Below are positions 35,101-47,058 of a stretch of DNA of 64,000 nt, in pieces. The notes beneath the pieces were generated by a model. The model worked only from the letters and a program-made list of their open reading frames with translations, had not been told where the DNA came from and ran no database searches. The stretch is from Atkinsonella hypoxylon (lineage: Eukaryota > Ascomycota > Sordariomycetes > Hypocreales > Clavicipitaceae): contig JFHB01000015.1 in NCBI GenBank assembly GCA_000729835.1, forward strand, positions 238,922 through 302,921, in the 5' to 3' direction. The translations under genes were made by a program, and so were the position numbers. Every line of letters starts with the position of its first letter. Position 1 is the stretch's first letter.

Positions 35101-37219
35101 TGCAGCCTATAGTATACTATTTAGCTAGGTTATCTCTAGCTTAATGTAACTATACTATTTACAATAAAGAGCTTTTAGTAATAATATCTTACCTTAAAGC
35201 TTAAGCAGTAAAGTTATAGAAAGTAGTATACCCCTTTATAATCCTTATTAACTATAAGAATCTAGAATACTTTATATTTCTATAAGAGATCTTTAAGCGT
35301 TAGGCTAGGTAGATAGAGCTTCTCTCTCTCTTTAACTACTACCTACAATACTACTTAAGGCTATAGGTAGAGCAACTAAATACATTATTATAATAAGAGT
35401 AAGATTAAGATAGAGTAACGCTATAGATAGGCTAGGTCCTTTAGCCTCTCTCTATTAGCTACCTTAACGCTCTCTATAGAGATAAAGAGAAGGAGGAGGT
35501 TATAGAGAATATTACAGTAGAAATAGCTAGTAAAGTAACGCTAGAAAGTTAACTAGCTGTAGCTTTATAGGTGCTAGCTAGAATAATGCTGTTTCTAGAT
35601 AAACACTTATAGAGCCTATAGAACTAAGGAGTGTAGGAAGACCTAGTATACCTAATAAGGTTAAATATAGTCTAAAAGGGGGAGAGAAGGTTTCTATTAG
35701 AGGCAAAAATATAAAAATAGATTGTAGACTGCACCCTTAATGTATAAGGGGCACTAGTATATTAGAGCTGCCTCTAGGTCCTTAAGTATAAGCTATTAAC
35801 TACTATACTAATATATAAAATATATAAGTTGCTAATATTAGGCTACCTAGGATAAAATACTACGTTTTAGGCATTAATACGCAACTATTACTAGGATAAG
35901 CTGTTCTAAGATATTGCTTAGTACATCTAAAACTACTACTGTTACAGTAGCTAGAAGAGTAAAAGGTTGTAGTAAGGCCTTTTGCAACTTATTCTAGCGC
36001 TAAATAGGTATTAGTTATAGATCTCTATAGATTTTATAATAGATTTACTAGCGCTAAACTAGGCTATACTCTTTTACTTAATAGTTATTACTAATTAACT
36101 CTTAAAGTATATATAGTTAGAGGCAATAACCTCTATAGAGATAAAGGAATATACTTAGTAGTTTAAGTATTATTAGTAGTAGTTTTATAGATTCCTAAAA
36201 TAAATTATCTTTAACTATAGTTTAAATTAGTTAAGCACCTTTTAAACTACTCTCTATTGCCTTATTAGAATTAAATAATTACTATTTATATTCTATTACC
36301 TATAGATAAACAGTAGAATAAAGAGAGTTAATTAGGAAGTGTAAGTAATCCTATAGGTTACAGTTACCTTTTTGCAGTTTAACTAGCCTAAATATCTCTC
36401 TATATATTAGCTAGCTATTAATAATAGAAATTCCTTAGTAACTAGTATAAGTTTAAACTAGGTAATATATAGGTACAATATAGACTTTATCTAAAAACTT
36501 ATAGATAAAGGAAAGTCCTAAGTCTTATATAAAGGGTAAGCTTTAGCGTTCCTTAAATAGCTACAGAAGAGTATAAATATTATATAGGCTGTAATTAACT
36601 TTACTTAGTAAAGGCAGTAAGAGCAGTTAAATAGAAGCTATAAGCTAATAGAATAGTATAAAGTAAAGAACTTAGTTTAGCTAATGCTCTATTATATTAA
36701 AATAAACTACTTAAGTTAGAAACTTAATTAGGTTATAGTAAAGTATATAGTTATAGATATACTAATACCTTTAACTATAAAGTTAGATATTTTACTAGAA
36801 ATTTACCTAGTCTTCTATATTAATCTTATTAAGTAAGTAGCAATAAACCCCTTACTTTTTTAGTAATTAGTAAACTTAAGGCCTAGCCTTAAGCTAACTA
36901 TAATAAATACTAATCTATCCCTTAAGGAGTATAGAGTAAAGGAAATTCTAGCTGCTAAAAACGCTTTAGGCTAAGGGAGATACTATTAAGTGCTTATTAA
37001 GTAGGTAGAATTTATTTAACCTATATAGAAGCTACTAAAGAACTTCCTTAATATAGAGGCGCTAAATTAATTTAAGTTATAGTAAAAAGACGCTTAGTTT
37101 AATAATAGGCTTAGCAGAGGTATAGTAAAATTTTATATAGACTTTAACAATAACTTAGTTATCTCTAACTAAAAATAAAGGAAAATAAGCTCTCCTTTAT
37201 AGAGGCCTATATAATTATT
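32161..37219 (+). pseudogene. Gypsy-B gag-pol with chromodomain
   Basis: Gag begins near 32280 with a coiled-coil-like stretch. A retrotransposon gag core follows around 32640-32960 (FTEFYVYFKEKIALAEGAN near 32760). A degenerate zinc-knuckle lies near 33158-33225. The reverse transcriptase active site reads YLDN (34590-34601), from YLDD, and is followed by ILIY. RNase H and a Gypsy integrase follow (about 35000-36500). The C-terminal chromodomain is recognisable at about 36927-37065, with EYRVKEILAAKNALG and FLNIEALN, matching fungal chromovirus proteins that end in a single chromodomain. Stops are TAA/TAG. The protein order and the chromodomain place it in the chromovirus branch of Gypsy elements. 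Confidence 0.85.
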
Positions 37220-37239
37220 AAAAAAAAAAAAAAAAAAAA
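37220..37239 (+). repeat. Poly(A) run of 20 in Gypsy-B
   Basis: Twenty consecutive A bases lie just after the chromodomain part of pol and before the unexplained tail. It could be a slippage expansion, or the scar of a reverse-transcribed polyadenylated RNA joined to the element. Confidence 0.85.
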
Positions 37240-39631
37240 TATAGGAAATATAGTAAGAACAAAAGAAGTTTTTAGTAAGTAGTAAAGAGGCGTTAGTGCT
37301 TATAGTAGAGAGATATAGTTACCTAGAAGGCGCTTTATTGCTCTCTAGGCAGTCTTAAAACAGAAGCTAGAGGAGCTATATAGCATCCCTAAAGTAGCGT
37401 AAGGGCAGGAGCTAGAATTATAGCGCTAGCAGATAGTATAGGGGCTAGAGCAAGTAAGAATATAACTAGCGTTCTAGATTAAGGTTTTACGCTAATAAGT
37501 ATAGGTAAGAAGGTAGTATCTTAAATAACTTAGCGCCTTAAGTGTAAAAGTATAGTCTTTAGAGAAGAGAAAATAGAAAGGAAGAAGGTAAAGGGAGCAG
37601 TAAGCTAGGTTAAAGTTATATACTCTAAGAATACAGCTAGCAGCTACTGTTATAAGTAGTTTAAGCTTTTAAGCTCTACTTAAAGGTAGATATATTCTTA
37701 GTGCATTACCTTAAGGTTACTCTATAAGGGTAAAGGGGCAATATATAGCAGTAAAGAGGCTTTATATAGCAGTAAGGAGGCAGCAGTAGTAGAGGTTAGC
37801 AGTATATAGTAAGATATAGGTATAAGTAGAAGTAAGGATAAAAGTATAGCAACAGTAGTAGTAGTAGTAAGTATAAAAAAAGATAAGAAGTTATTGTTAA
37901 CTTCTATAGAGATATACTTATATTTATTAGGGTTAAACTTATTATTCTTTAGAATAATAGAGGCTATAGTGCTCTTATAGTTAGTAGAGAAAGGGGGAGT
38001 AAGTATAAAAGAACTATTAGTTTAAGTTATATAGTAAGGAGAAGAAGAGAGTATAACCTTCTTTTCTATATAATTAGCAGTAAGTATATCCTTAAGAATA
38101 GAGTTATAGTAGTTATATATATTTAGAAATTTATATATAAGGATTATACAGTAGAAGAGCTAGCTAGCATAAGAGAGAATTAATATAGACTTAACTGCAA
38201 AACCTTAGTTAGTAAGTTCCTATATTTAGGTAAAATAACACTATAGGTAAGGATACCTAGTAAAGAGGCTAGGATTCTAAATATAACCTTAATGCCTCTA
38301 TATATATAGTTAGTATTCCCTCCCTTAGCTAGAACAACAGTTATATAAGCTCTTTTTGTAAAGGTTATTGTAGTATAGTATATAAATATCCTTAAGGATG
38401 TTGCTATTAGATAGCTCTAAATTATTTAAGTTCCCTTATATAAAGAAGCTGTAGATATAGCAGTAGTAAGGAACTAATAGCACTATAGAAGCAGGAGCAG
38501 TAGAGGCACTAGCACTAGCAATATAACTGCTAAAGTTCTAAATATACTCTTAGTTAGTAAGGGGATAGGCTATATATAAGTAAAGGGGCAGCGTACTCTA
38601 GGCTAATAAAACAATATTTTGCGATTTTAATTAGTAGGCTACTAGTAGTTAGATAAATCCTGTTTAGATATATTAAAAAGAGGTCCTTTTATATTAAAAA
38701 GAGCAGCAGCAACTATATAGTAAAGTAAGGAATTTTAGGAAACTATAATAGAATTATTTAGTTATAATTTAGAGGTAAAATAAGATATAAAGGAGGAAGA
38801 AAAAGATAAAAAAGGGAAGAGAGAAATTGTTTATTTTTATATTAGAAGCAGCTAAGGGTAAGCTGCTAGTTTATTATACACTAAAAGGGTAACAATAATA
38901 ATAACTATTTGCGCCCTACTAGCTGCTAGTTTATTGCGCGCTAAAGTAATAACACTAATAACAACTGTTTACACTCTACACTCTTAACAACACCCCTTAT
39001 ATATAGATAGGTTACGTACAGCTAATAACTGTTTACAACAGTAATAGGGGATAAAAAAGGGGGGGTGCCTTCTAGTTAAAAAAAGAAATTATTACGTAAT
39101 AATTGCTTAGAATATAGAGAACCTAAGTGTATAGGCAATTTACGCGCTAGCAACACTAGCGTTACAGCTTGCGCCTATATAAGGATTAGCTCTTCTATGC
39201 TAAATAGATAATCGCTAGCTGTAGACAGAAGCTTATAAAATAGAGGTAGGCAGGGTGTCCTTAGACCCTAGGAGAGTACGCTTAAGCAAAGGGGGCGTAA
39301 TAGTTCTATTTTAATGCAGCTAAGGGGCTAGCTAGCAGGGCAAGGAACAGCTGTTGCAGGGAGCTACAAGCAATTAGAGAGAGGAGATAGAGCAGAAGTC
39401 TGTTTATATATTAGCTCTATAACGCTGCGTAAAGCATAAATAGGTGCGTTAGTACAGCAATAGAACAGCTAGAATAAAGCGCTTAGTTGTAGACGTTATA
39501 CCCCCTACTTTTTATAAGTAAGCAATAAAGGGAATATAAAGGGGGAGGGAATAGGGAATTAACTGTAATTTATAGCGCTTGCTAAAGGCAACAAAGAGAT
39601 TGTTATAGAGGCTAGAAGGAGAAGGAGGGTA
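37240..39631 (+). other. Gypsy-B 3' tail with possible coiled-coil frame
   Basis: About 2.4 kb between pol and the 3' LTR. From about 37260 to 37880 one frame reads as a Gln/Leu/Arg-rich, coiled-coil-like protein (for example LKQKLEELYSIPKVA, near 37355-37400) with TAA/TAG stops. The rest (about 38000-39600) shows no convincing protein. It includes a 60-bp tandem duplication and a G-run near 39058-39068. A purine tract (gaaggagaaggagggta, about 39616-39631) precedes the LTR and is the likely polypurine tract. The function of the tail is unknown. Confidence 0.45.
38861..38980 (+). repeat. 60-bp imperfect tandem duplication
   Basis: Two units start AGCTGCTAGTTTATT at 38861 and 38921 with a period of exactly 60 bp. 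The second unit keeps CpG steps (GCGCGC) where the first has TATACA, so the two have diverged mostly by RIP-type changes. Confidence 0.75.
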
Positions 39632-39953
39632 TATTATAGACTTAAGCCTTAGGCTTAGGTCTTTTAGTAGAGAGAGAACAGCAAAAGAGAAACAGTAATC
39701 TATATAGGTAAAGGGATAGAAGCGGACTACATTTAACTAGAGGTTAGCTAGACTTCGCTAGGCCCTAAAGAAAGGACCTTAGCTATAGAGTATATACTAA
39801 AAGGGGCTCCTAAGGGGAGGGACCCACCCTTAAATATATAGTACAGAGGTATAGGGAGGCTTCTAGTCCCTTCTCTCTTTCCCTTTCCTCTCTATGATTA
39901 TAGTTCTCATTATAGACGCTAGTTAGCAGCAGCTACTAGGCTAGTCCATTACA
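39632..39953 (+). repeat. Gypsy-B 3' LTR
   Basis: 322 bp from TATTATAGAC to GTCCATTACA, equal in length to the 5' LTR. It is followed by the target duplication agaag (39954-39958). Its right end is clean and its left end is mutated. Confidence 0.93.
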
Positions 39954-41546
39954 AGAAGTTGTGTTTTAAGCAGCTAGAATTAGGTACTTTTAGAAAGAAC
40001 TCTAGAATACAGTCCAAGCGATAATTTCCTGTTGTAAGGTGTGCTAAAAGTTCGCTCCTTAGAGGCCTAGAGAATTGTTAATACTAGTAGCTCTAGGCAA
40101 CCTAATAAGCAAGATACATATTAACACCTAATATATACTACTTAATTATAGTTTTAAGTACCTTCTAGAAGCAAGATGTAACCTTACTGGATAAGTAGAA
40201 GCGCGCCCTATACAGCATACTAATGTTGTAGCTATTTAGAAGTTCCTAATAAAACTAATTACGCAATTTAGAGTCTTCTAATTTCTAGTTTTTAATAGAG
40301 GGCTAGAAATATATAGGAATCTTAAAAAAGCAGTTAAAGCTATTAGGATTAAAGGGATTAAGACATTAGTGTACAATCTAAAAGCTAATTTGCCTGTTAA
40401 AGCTAGTTATTAGACGCTTATATCTGCCCTTTTAAAGATAGAAGGTTCTAACAGAAAGTAGTTTAAATTGCTAAATAAGGCACTGTTAGCAGACTGTACA
40501 GCTGTATAAGCGTTATACAGTAAATCTACTTTCTACCTAATTTACAGTTAGAAGCTTATCCTTCCTTTAAAAGTTAAATTTCCTACTTAGAGGTTAATTA
40601 ATTAGTTAGAAGTTATAATAATGCAGGATCTCTTTAAAGTAAGAGTTAGGATGCTAGAATAAAAGGAAGCAGATATCTAGAAGGCTTACGCAAAAGTCTT
40701 TGCATTTAGGCAACACTTAGCTAATTAAACAAACTAGAACTAAGAGGTATTGTTGTAAAAGAAGAAAGATTAATTAGTCCTAAGAGATTTAGTCCTTATA
40801 TATAATGTGTAAAGGGTTATAGATATATTAATAAAGAAGAAGTTAGCAATACAATAGAATAGTCCTTTTAAAGTGTACAGCTAAGCAAAAGTTACTAGCG
40901 CTTACTGTTTAGAGACCCTAGATAGTATAGTGCTTAATAAGACTATTTCTAGGGATTACATTAAGAAGTTTAGGCTTAATCTAGAGGGATAGTGGACTTC
41001 TACTGCTAACAAATAGCTCTATGCTCTACAACATACTGCCTAGTATAGCAAAGACACTAGCGACTTTAAGCAAGATACTAATAAATTACGGCCTACTAAT
41101 GCCTAGCATAATATATTAGATTAAATAGTTTCTAAGGACTATACGTTACAGCTGTACTAAAAAGAGGATTTTTAGGATAATAACGCTAAAGTAGATCTTC
41201 CACTACAGCGTTATCTAAAGTATACAATAGAAGTTTATCTGCTAATAATACCTAAAGAAGAGCGCAGAAGCTATAAGGAGATTAACGGTATTATTTAATC
41301 TTTGCAATTTGCCTACAACTTTACTGAGATATATAACTTATTATAGCTTTTGCGAAAGCTAATGCTGCAGTCCTGCATCTTTAGCTTTAGGGAGGAGGGA
41401 GGTTAAGTTTGTTTGTTTGCACATTTAAGACTGACTGAGATTTAATAACAGCACATTAAGATTATTTAAAGATTTAAAGCCGATTGGAATTAAGACTGCG
41501 AACCTAGATTAAATAGGATACATAAAAAGTTTTCGCAAGCCGCTCT
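39954..41546 (+). pseudogene. Gypsy-A copy A4, integrase, pol C-terminus and spacer
   Basis: Resumes A4 after Gypsy-B. Integrase blocks are visible (FRVFQFLVFN near 40270; NLKANLPVKASYQ near 40378) and the C-terminal extension ends near 41445. A spacer of about 100 bp follows. The first 150 bp after the Gypsy-B junction and the last 250 bp before 41546 are the least RIP-mutated Gypsy-A DNA in the window. Confidence 0.82.
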
Positions 41547-42275
41547 CTCTTGCACGAAAGAAGTCTTTAATTGTAACGTTCAAGGTGCCGCTACAGCCTG
41601 CAACTGATTTACAAAGCCCTTTGTTGTTACTACCGCTAGACAATTTAGAGGTTCCTGCTGGAATTTCCAGTATACTGCAAGATCTTGCGCAAAAAGATTA
41701 AATAGAATCTCGCAGTAAGGACTAGCTTCTGCAACAATTATAGGACTCTAAGCATTAGCTGCTGTCTTTACGTTTTATAGAGCTATTAGCGCAGGAGCAG
41801 AAATCTAGGTAAAGGGACAAAAAGATTATAAGAGCAGTAAAATAAGCGCTTAGAGCTAGAGAATACTACACTATAAAGGATTAAATAGAAGTATTAGCTT
41901 AAAGATATATTGCTAAATAACCTATAATAGCCTATAATTCTATTATTAATATAAACCTTAGTGTTATACTGCTAGCTCTCTTCTATTCTAGCGCTTAGCA
42001 AGAGATAATTAAAGCAAATAAAAGACACTATTTAATTACATCTAGAGCAACTAAATAAAGTGTAAATCGCTAAGAAAGAGTTACTTATTGTAAAGGAAAG
42101 CGCTTAGCTATAAAGACGCTATTACTAGTAAGAGAGACGCTACTATATACGCTAAAGACGCTAAAGCTGTTATAGAAGATAAAAGGATTAAGACTTTAGA
42201 ATTAAGGAAATTAGCTAAAGAGTTAAGTTACTTATAAGTCTTACTTTATAAGCTTATTTATAACTAAGGAGGTAT
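41547..42275 (+). pseudogene. Gypsy-A copy A4, truncated ORF2 (C-terminal part only)
   Basis: At about 41547 the sequence switches from the post-pol spacer (matching 42945 of A3) to ORF2 (matching 46324 of A3). This removes the ORF2 start and roughly 1,000 codons. The remaining frame is well preserved and protein-like: KKSLIVTFKVPLQPATDLQS, then LEVPAGISSILQDLAQKD and a charged helical region to about 42190. It is the cleanest view of ORF2 coding sequence in the window. It ends in the purine tract before the 3' LTR. Confidence 0.7.
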
Positions 42276-42760
42276 TATATTGCGGTAAAGTTACCCCCTT
42301 ACGCTCTTATATTAGCTTTATAAGGGATACTATATATAGATTTTCTCTATAAAAGTGTATATTACCTAGATGTCTAGATAGTTTAAGTAAGTAAGCGCGT
42401 AAGCAGCTTCTGCTAGCTCTTTTTAGCTTTTGCTCTTTTTAATTAATTAATATCTTTTAGCCTACTTTAATTTATAGCACTTAATACTTAAGAAATATTA
42501 CTTTACTAACACTAATGCTTTCTCTAACTCTTTAACACATTTAGCTCCCTTTTGTATATATATATCTTTTAAGCTGCAATTAATATTTTATTTCTGCCTT
42601 TTTTAACTATTTAATCTTCTTATCTGCTATTGTTTAATAGTATACACTAACAAATATCTCGCTCTCTGCCGATCCTCTTCGATCTTAACGTACGCTATAT
42701 TGTTACCCGCTTTAGTGTAGGCTGTATAGTCATTTAGGGGTTTGGTTTTAAGGCGACAAA
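42276..42760 (+). repeat. Gypsy-A 3' LTR of copy A4
   Basis: 485 bp from TATATTGCGGTAAAG to GGCGACAAA, followed by the target duplication ctgt (42761-42764). The inner edge is mutated and the outer edge clean. Confidence 0.92.
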
Positions 42761-43067
42761 CTGTAGTTCCTATATCTTTAGCTTTAGGGAAAAGGGAGGT
42801 TAAGTTTGTTTATTTGTATATTTAAGACTAACTAAGATTTAATAATAGTACATTAAGATTATTTAGAGATTTAAAGCTAATTAGAATTAAGACTATAAAC
42901 CTAGATTAAATAGAATATATAAAAAGTTTTTAAAAACCGCTAAAAATAAGTATAGTTCTATTCTATTTTAACTAGGGAGGCTGCTTAGCCTTTACCCTTT
43001 TTCTGTTTTTTATCTTTTAATTTAGGCAATTTACACCTAATCTTTTAGCGAAATTCTAGTAGTTCTA
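42761..43067 (+). other. Gypsy-A copy A3, pol tail and spacer before ORF2
   Basis: Resumes A3 after A4. The first 80 bp finish the pol frame, with a purine-rich stretch (ggaaaagggagg, near 42786-42797). The remaining 230 bp contain T-rich runs and no clear gene. Confidence 0.7.
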
Positions 43068-46000
43068 ATGTCTAGGGGAAAGGGTAAGGAATATTAACTA
43101 CTATAAAGGGAGAAAGATCCTTATAAAGAACCTTCTAGAGCCTTAGAAGCATAAATAGTTAATCTACTTAGTCTTTACCCTAGAACGTTACAAAAGAAGT
43201 ATTATAGTAAATCTAGCTGTAGTTACTGTAACCTTTTGCGAATTGCTACTTATAGCTTGCAGCAGTAGAGCTACTCTAGACGCAATTACTGCATAAGCTG
43301 CTATAGACATCCTTAAGAGAGGTACAGCTATAAAATAGAAAGTAGATATATTCCCTAAATAAGGTAACTGTCTAAAGATATATATTAGTGCAATAAGAGT
43401 AAAATGCACTATTCTCTTTGCTAAAGAATAAGATTAAAAGGGCTTTATAGCGCTCTTAATAATTAGCAAGTGTATAATAGAAATATCTATAAGGATAAGC
43501 TATCTTAGTTAGAATAAAGATAAAGTTCTTAACGTTTAATTCTAGCGCAACCTTACGCAAGAGAGAGCCTTCTCTTGCAGTGCTATTAACAAACTAAGCC
43601 TTAAGATTCTAATTGCAAAAGAATTTAATAGCTCTTAGAGGCGCATTAGGCATAGAACTCTATTAAAAAGCAACTTTAGTGTATATTAAGCATCTACTAG
43701 CACTAATATTGTTGCTGTGTCGCGGCGGGGTTACCCCCTTGCGCTCTTATATTAGCTTTGCAAGGGATGCTACATATAGATTTTCTCTATAAAAGTGCGC
43801 ATCGCCTAGATGTTTAGATAGTTTAAGTAAGCAAGCGCGCAAGCAGTTTCTGCTAGCTCTTTTTAGCTTTTGCTCTTTTCAATTAATTAATATCTTTTAG
43901 CCTGCTTTAATTTATAGCACTTAATACTTAAGAAATATTACTTTACTAATACTAACGCTTTCCCTAACTCTTTAATATATTTAGCTCCCTTTTGCGTATA
44001 TATATCTTCTAAGCTGCAATTAATATTTTATTTCTGCCTTTTTTAACTATTTAATCTTCTTGCCTACTATTATTTAATAGCACATACTAATAAATATCTC
44101 GCTCTCTGCCGATCCTCTTCGATCTTGATGTGCGCTACATCGTTACCCGCTTTAGTGTGGGCTGTATGGTTATTTGGGGGTTTGGTTTTGAGGCGACAAA
44201 TTGCCTCTACAGACTTAAAGCTTAAAGGTAAATTTATACTAAGGAGGTAAGGTTTATTAGTATAATAAGAGAATAGAAGTGTAATTAAAAGCTTTTTTAT
44301 AAAAGACTTACTATATTAATAAGCGTTATTAAAGGAAAGATATTTATTTAACTATTCTAAGAGAGAGTAACCTAATAAGAGAGAGCAGTAAGAGGGATTC
44401 TTCTGCTAATAATATTCTATACGTTTGTAAGATCCTTGCAGTTTTAAGGAAGCTTTTTAGCTATAATTAAATAATTAAAGATACTAATAAAGATAATAAG
44501 AAAGAGGCTATATAGAAAGGTAGTTGCAGAAAGAAAGAAGGAAGATAAATGCAATTAGTTAGAGAGAATGTTATAAATTACTTAATAAGTTCGCAGCTAT
44601 TAGAGTCTTAGTATATATTTACTGTTAGCCTCTACTAAATTACAACAATTGCAGACAGCTGTTAACTAAGGATTTATTAAGATAATGCTAGCTATAATAT
44701 AGCCTATATTCCTACTCTCTCTCTCTCTTTATTCCTTTATTCTTATAATATTTTTATTATAAGTACCTACCTAAGCTCCTTTTTACCTTTAATTTTTTAA
44801 AAGCTATTTAATCTCTACTACTAAAATAGAAAATAAATACTAAGAACCTATTTCTAAGACTAGCTTTAGAGTTATATATAAGGGATAAATATATTACTTT
44901 AGGACGTTAAAGAACCTACTAATGTACTACATTATAGTGTAAGTCTATAAGCTAGTTAGCAATTTCTTTTGTATAGAAGAGTAAGATTAAGTAGATTTAC
45001 CTCTTAAGAAGCTCTATAAGCGCTAGCTGCCTCTCTTTTAGTAACGTTTTAAGTAGCCTCCTTTTAGCCTACTACTTTATTAGGATTACAATTTAGATAA
45101 CTTTAAGCTTATAGAGTTAATGTAGCCTAGCTAGAGTTTAGTAGTTTAGTTTAATTATCTTAATAATATTTATAGCTTTCTAATAAAGTCCTTTAAGCAA
45201 GAGACTTATTATAGATAGTTAGATTAATTCTAGCTTACTGCTATAGTAAGGATTATTACTTATAGGATTAAGTGTACAGTAGTTATCTTTAAGGAGTCTT
45301 TTATAATTAATATAGAAGAGATAGACTAAAGTAAGATTATAAGACTTATAGGTTAAAAGGTATATAGAATTAAAGATAGGTTTTAACTTATTTTCTACTA
45401 TTATAATATAAGCTATAACTCTTCTACTTTATACAACAAAATAAGTAAGTAAAGACTTATTGCTAGCTTTCTTTTCTTTAATAACTACTAGACTTATTTT
45501 ATCTTTAATTGCTTAAAGAGATACTATTATTACTTTAATATAGAACCTAAAGGCAGAATTAAAAGGTTTAAAGCTGTAGTCTATAGTTAAGTATAAACTT
45601 TATAGCTCCTTTAGTATTTATACCTATTCTAAGCAATTTTAGTACTATATTATAAGCAGAAGAGCAACTAGAAATATAGATATACCTATTTATTCTTCTT
45701 AATATAGACGCTTTATTGTTTAGTTAAATATCTTCTAATTAATCTTATTAGCAACAGCTTATATAATATACCTTACACTTAATATAGCAACTATAGAATT
45801 ACTTAAACATTAGGGAACGAATTTAAACTGTACCTTTACAACTAGGTTATAACTAATAACTCTATTAATTAGTCTTATAACTACTGTAAAGGTACTAATA
45901 GAGTTATAATAGTCTTGCGCGTAATAGCAGTAAATAAGCTTAGTTTTATAAATAGGTATATAGTTATTAAAAAAGCTAAGACTATAGGCTTTAACCTTAG

Positions 46001-47058
46001 CTACCTCTAGGAAGATACTATAAAGCGTTTTATCTTAAGATATTACTTATAGATAACTAGTAGTAGAATTCCTATTCTAAAGGAGCTTAATGCCTAAAAA
46101 TTTACCTTAAGTAATTATAATTAAGTAATTAAATAGTTAATAGAGGTTAATAGATAAATACTTATATAACTTTAGGAGAATTAGTTTGTTGCTACTATTT
46201 AGTTTAATAGCAATTCTATTATCTATAATAGAACTATTAAAGCAGTAATAACAGTAAAGGAATAGCGTTTATATCTTCTAATGTAAATAAGTAAGCCTAG
46301 CTAGGCTTTTATGCATTATAAGCTACTCTCTCTTATATAAAAGAAGTCTTTAATTGTAACGTTTAAGGTGCTGCTATAGCCTACAACTAATTTATAAAGC
46401 CCTTTATTATTACTACTGCTAGATAATTTAAAGGTTTCTGCTAGAATTTCTAGTATACTGTAAGATCTTATATAAAAAGATTAAATAGAATCTTACAGTA
46501 AGAACTAGCTTCTGCAATAATTATAGAACTTAAAGTATTAACTACTGTCTTTACGTTTTATAGAGCTATTAGCGTAAGAGTAGAAATCTAGGTAAAGGAA
46601 TAAAGAGATTATAAGAGCAGTAAAATAAGCGCTTAAAGCTAGAGGATACTACACTATAAAGGATTAAATAGAAGCGTTAGCTTAAAGATATATTACTAAA
46701 CAACCTATAATAGCCTATAATTCTATTACTAATATAAACCTTAGTGTTATACTGCTAGCTCTCTTCTATTCTAGCGCTTAGCAAGAGATAATTAAAGTAA
46801 ATAAAAGACACTATTTAATTATATCTAGAGCGACTAAATAAAGTGTAAATTACTAAGAAAGAGTTGCTTATTATAAAGGAAAGCGCTTAGCTGTAAAAAC
46901 GCTATTGCTAGTAAGAGGGACGCTACTATATACGCTAAAGACGCTAAAGCTGTTATAGAAGATAAAAGGATTAGGACTTTAGGATTAAGGGAATTAGCTA
47001 GAAGGTTAAGTTACTTATAAGTCTTACTTTATAAGCTTATTTGTAACTAAGGAGGTAT
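43068..47058 (+). pseudogene. Gypsy-A ORF2 (copy A3), large unrecognised protein
   Basis: The ATG at 43068 opens MSRGKGKEY and one frame continues to the 3' LTR, about 1,160 codons without the solo LTR. That insert plus its 4-bp duplication is 489 bp (163 codons), so the frame number is the same on both sides. The N-terminal part is Cys-rich: CX2C at 43218-43229, CX2C at 43290-43301, and further Cys at 43389 and 43419, suggesting metal binding. The middle and C-terminal parts are rich in aromatic, Ile/Leu and basic residues, with patches such as WEDTIKRFILRYY and the KKSLIVTF block (from 46341). In-frame stops are TAA/TAG only. The same frame is present in A0, A1, A2, A4 (truncated) and A6. 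No family is recognised. It occupies the place of an env-like gene, but nothing seen supports an envelope function. Because RIP favours TAA/TAG, the frame call rests on protein-likeness and needs a reconstructed consensus. Confidence 0.6.
43716..44200 (+). repeat. Solo Gypsy-A LTR inside ORF2 of copy A3
   Basis: 485 bp with both ends clean (TGTGTCGCGGCGGGG...GGCGACAAA). It is flanked by the perfect 4-bp duplication ttgc (43712-43715 and 44201-44204). Copy A6 shows the empty site near 62791-62800 on the opposite strand. Confidence 0.94.

Larger units (their letters stand above)
31839..39953 (+). mobile_element. Gypsy-B chromovirus, full-length, nested in A4
   Basis: It is 8,115 bp with two 322-bp LTRs and a perfect 5-bp target duplication agaag. 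Order: LTR, gag, protease, reverse transcriptase, RNase H, integrase, chromodomain, poly(A) tract, 2.4-kb tail, polypurine tract, LTR. It is the innermost insertion in the stack and is therefore younger than A4, A3 and Copia-R. Confidence 0.93.
25802..42760 (+). mobile_element. Gypsy-A copy A4, short form, nested in A3
   Basis: It has 485-bp LTRs at both ends and a perfect 4-bp duplication ctgt (25798-25801 and 42761-42764). Without the nested Gypsy-B it is about 8.8 kb. It lacks about 3.4 kb present in the other copies: the sequence jumps near 41547 from the post-pol spacer to the last part of ORF2. It is inserted in the pol C-terminus of A3. Confidence 0.92.

Noticed and set aside
43188..43409. 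Minus-strand open frame of 73 codons with hydrophobic runs
   Set aside because: Lies opposite the Cys-rich start of ORF2, which is the better reading because of its paired CX2C motifs and shared ATG.
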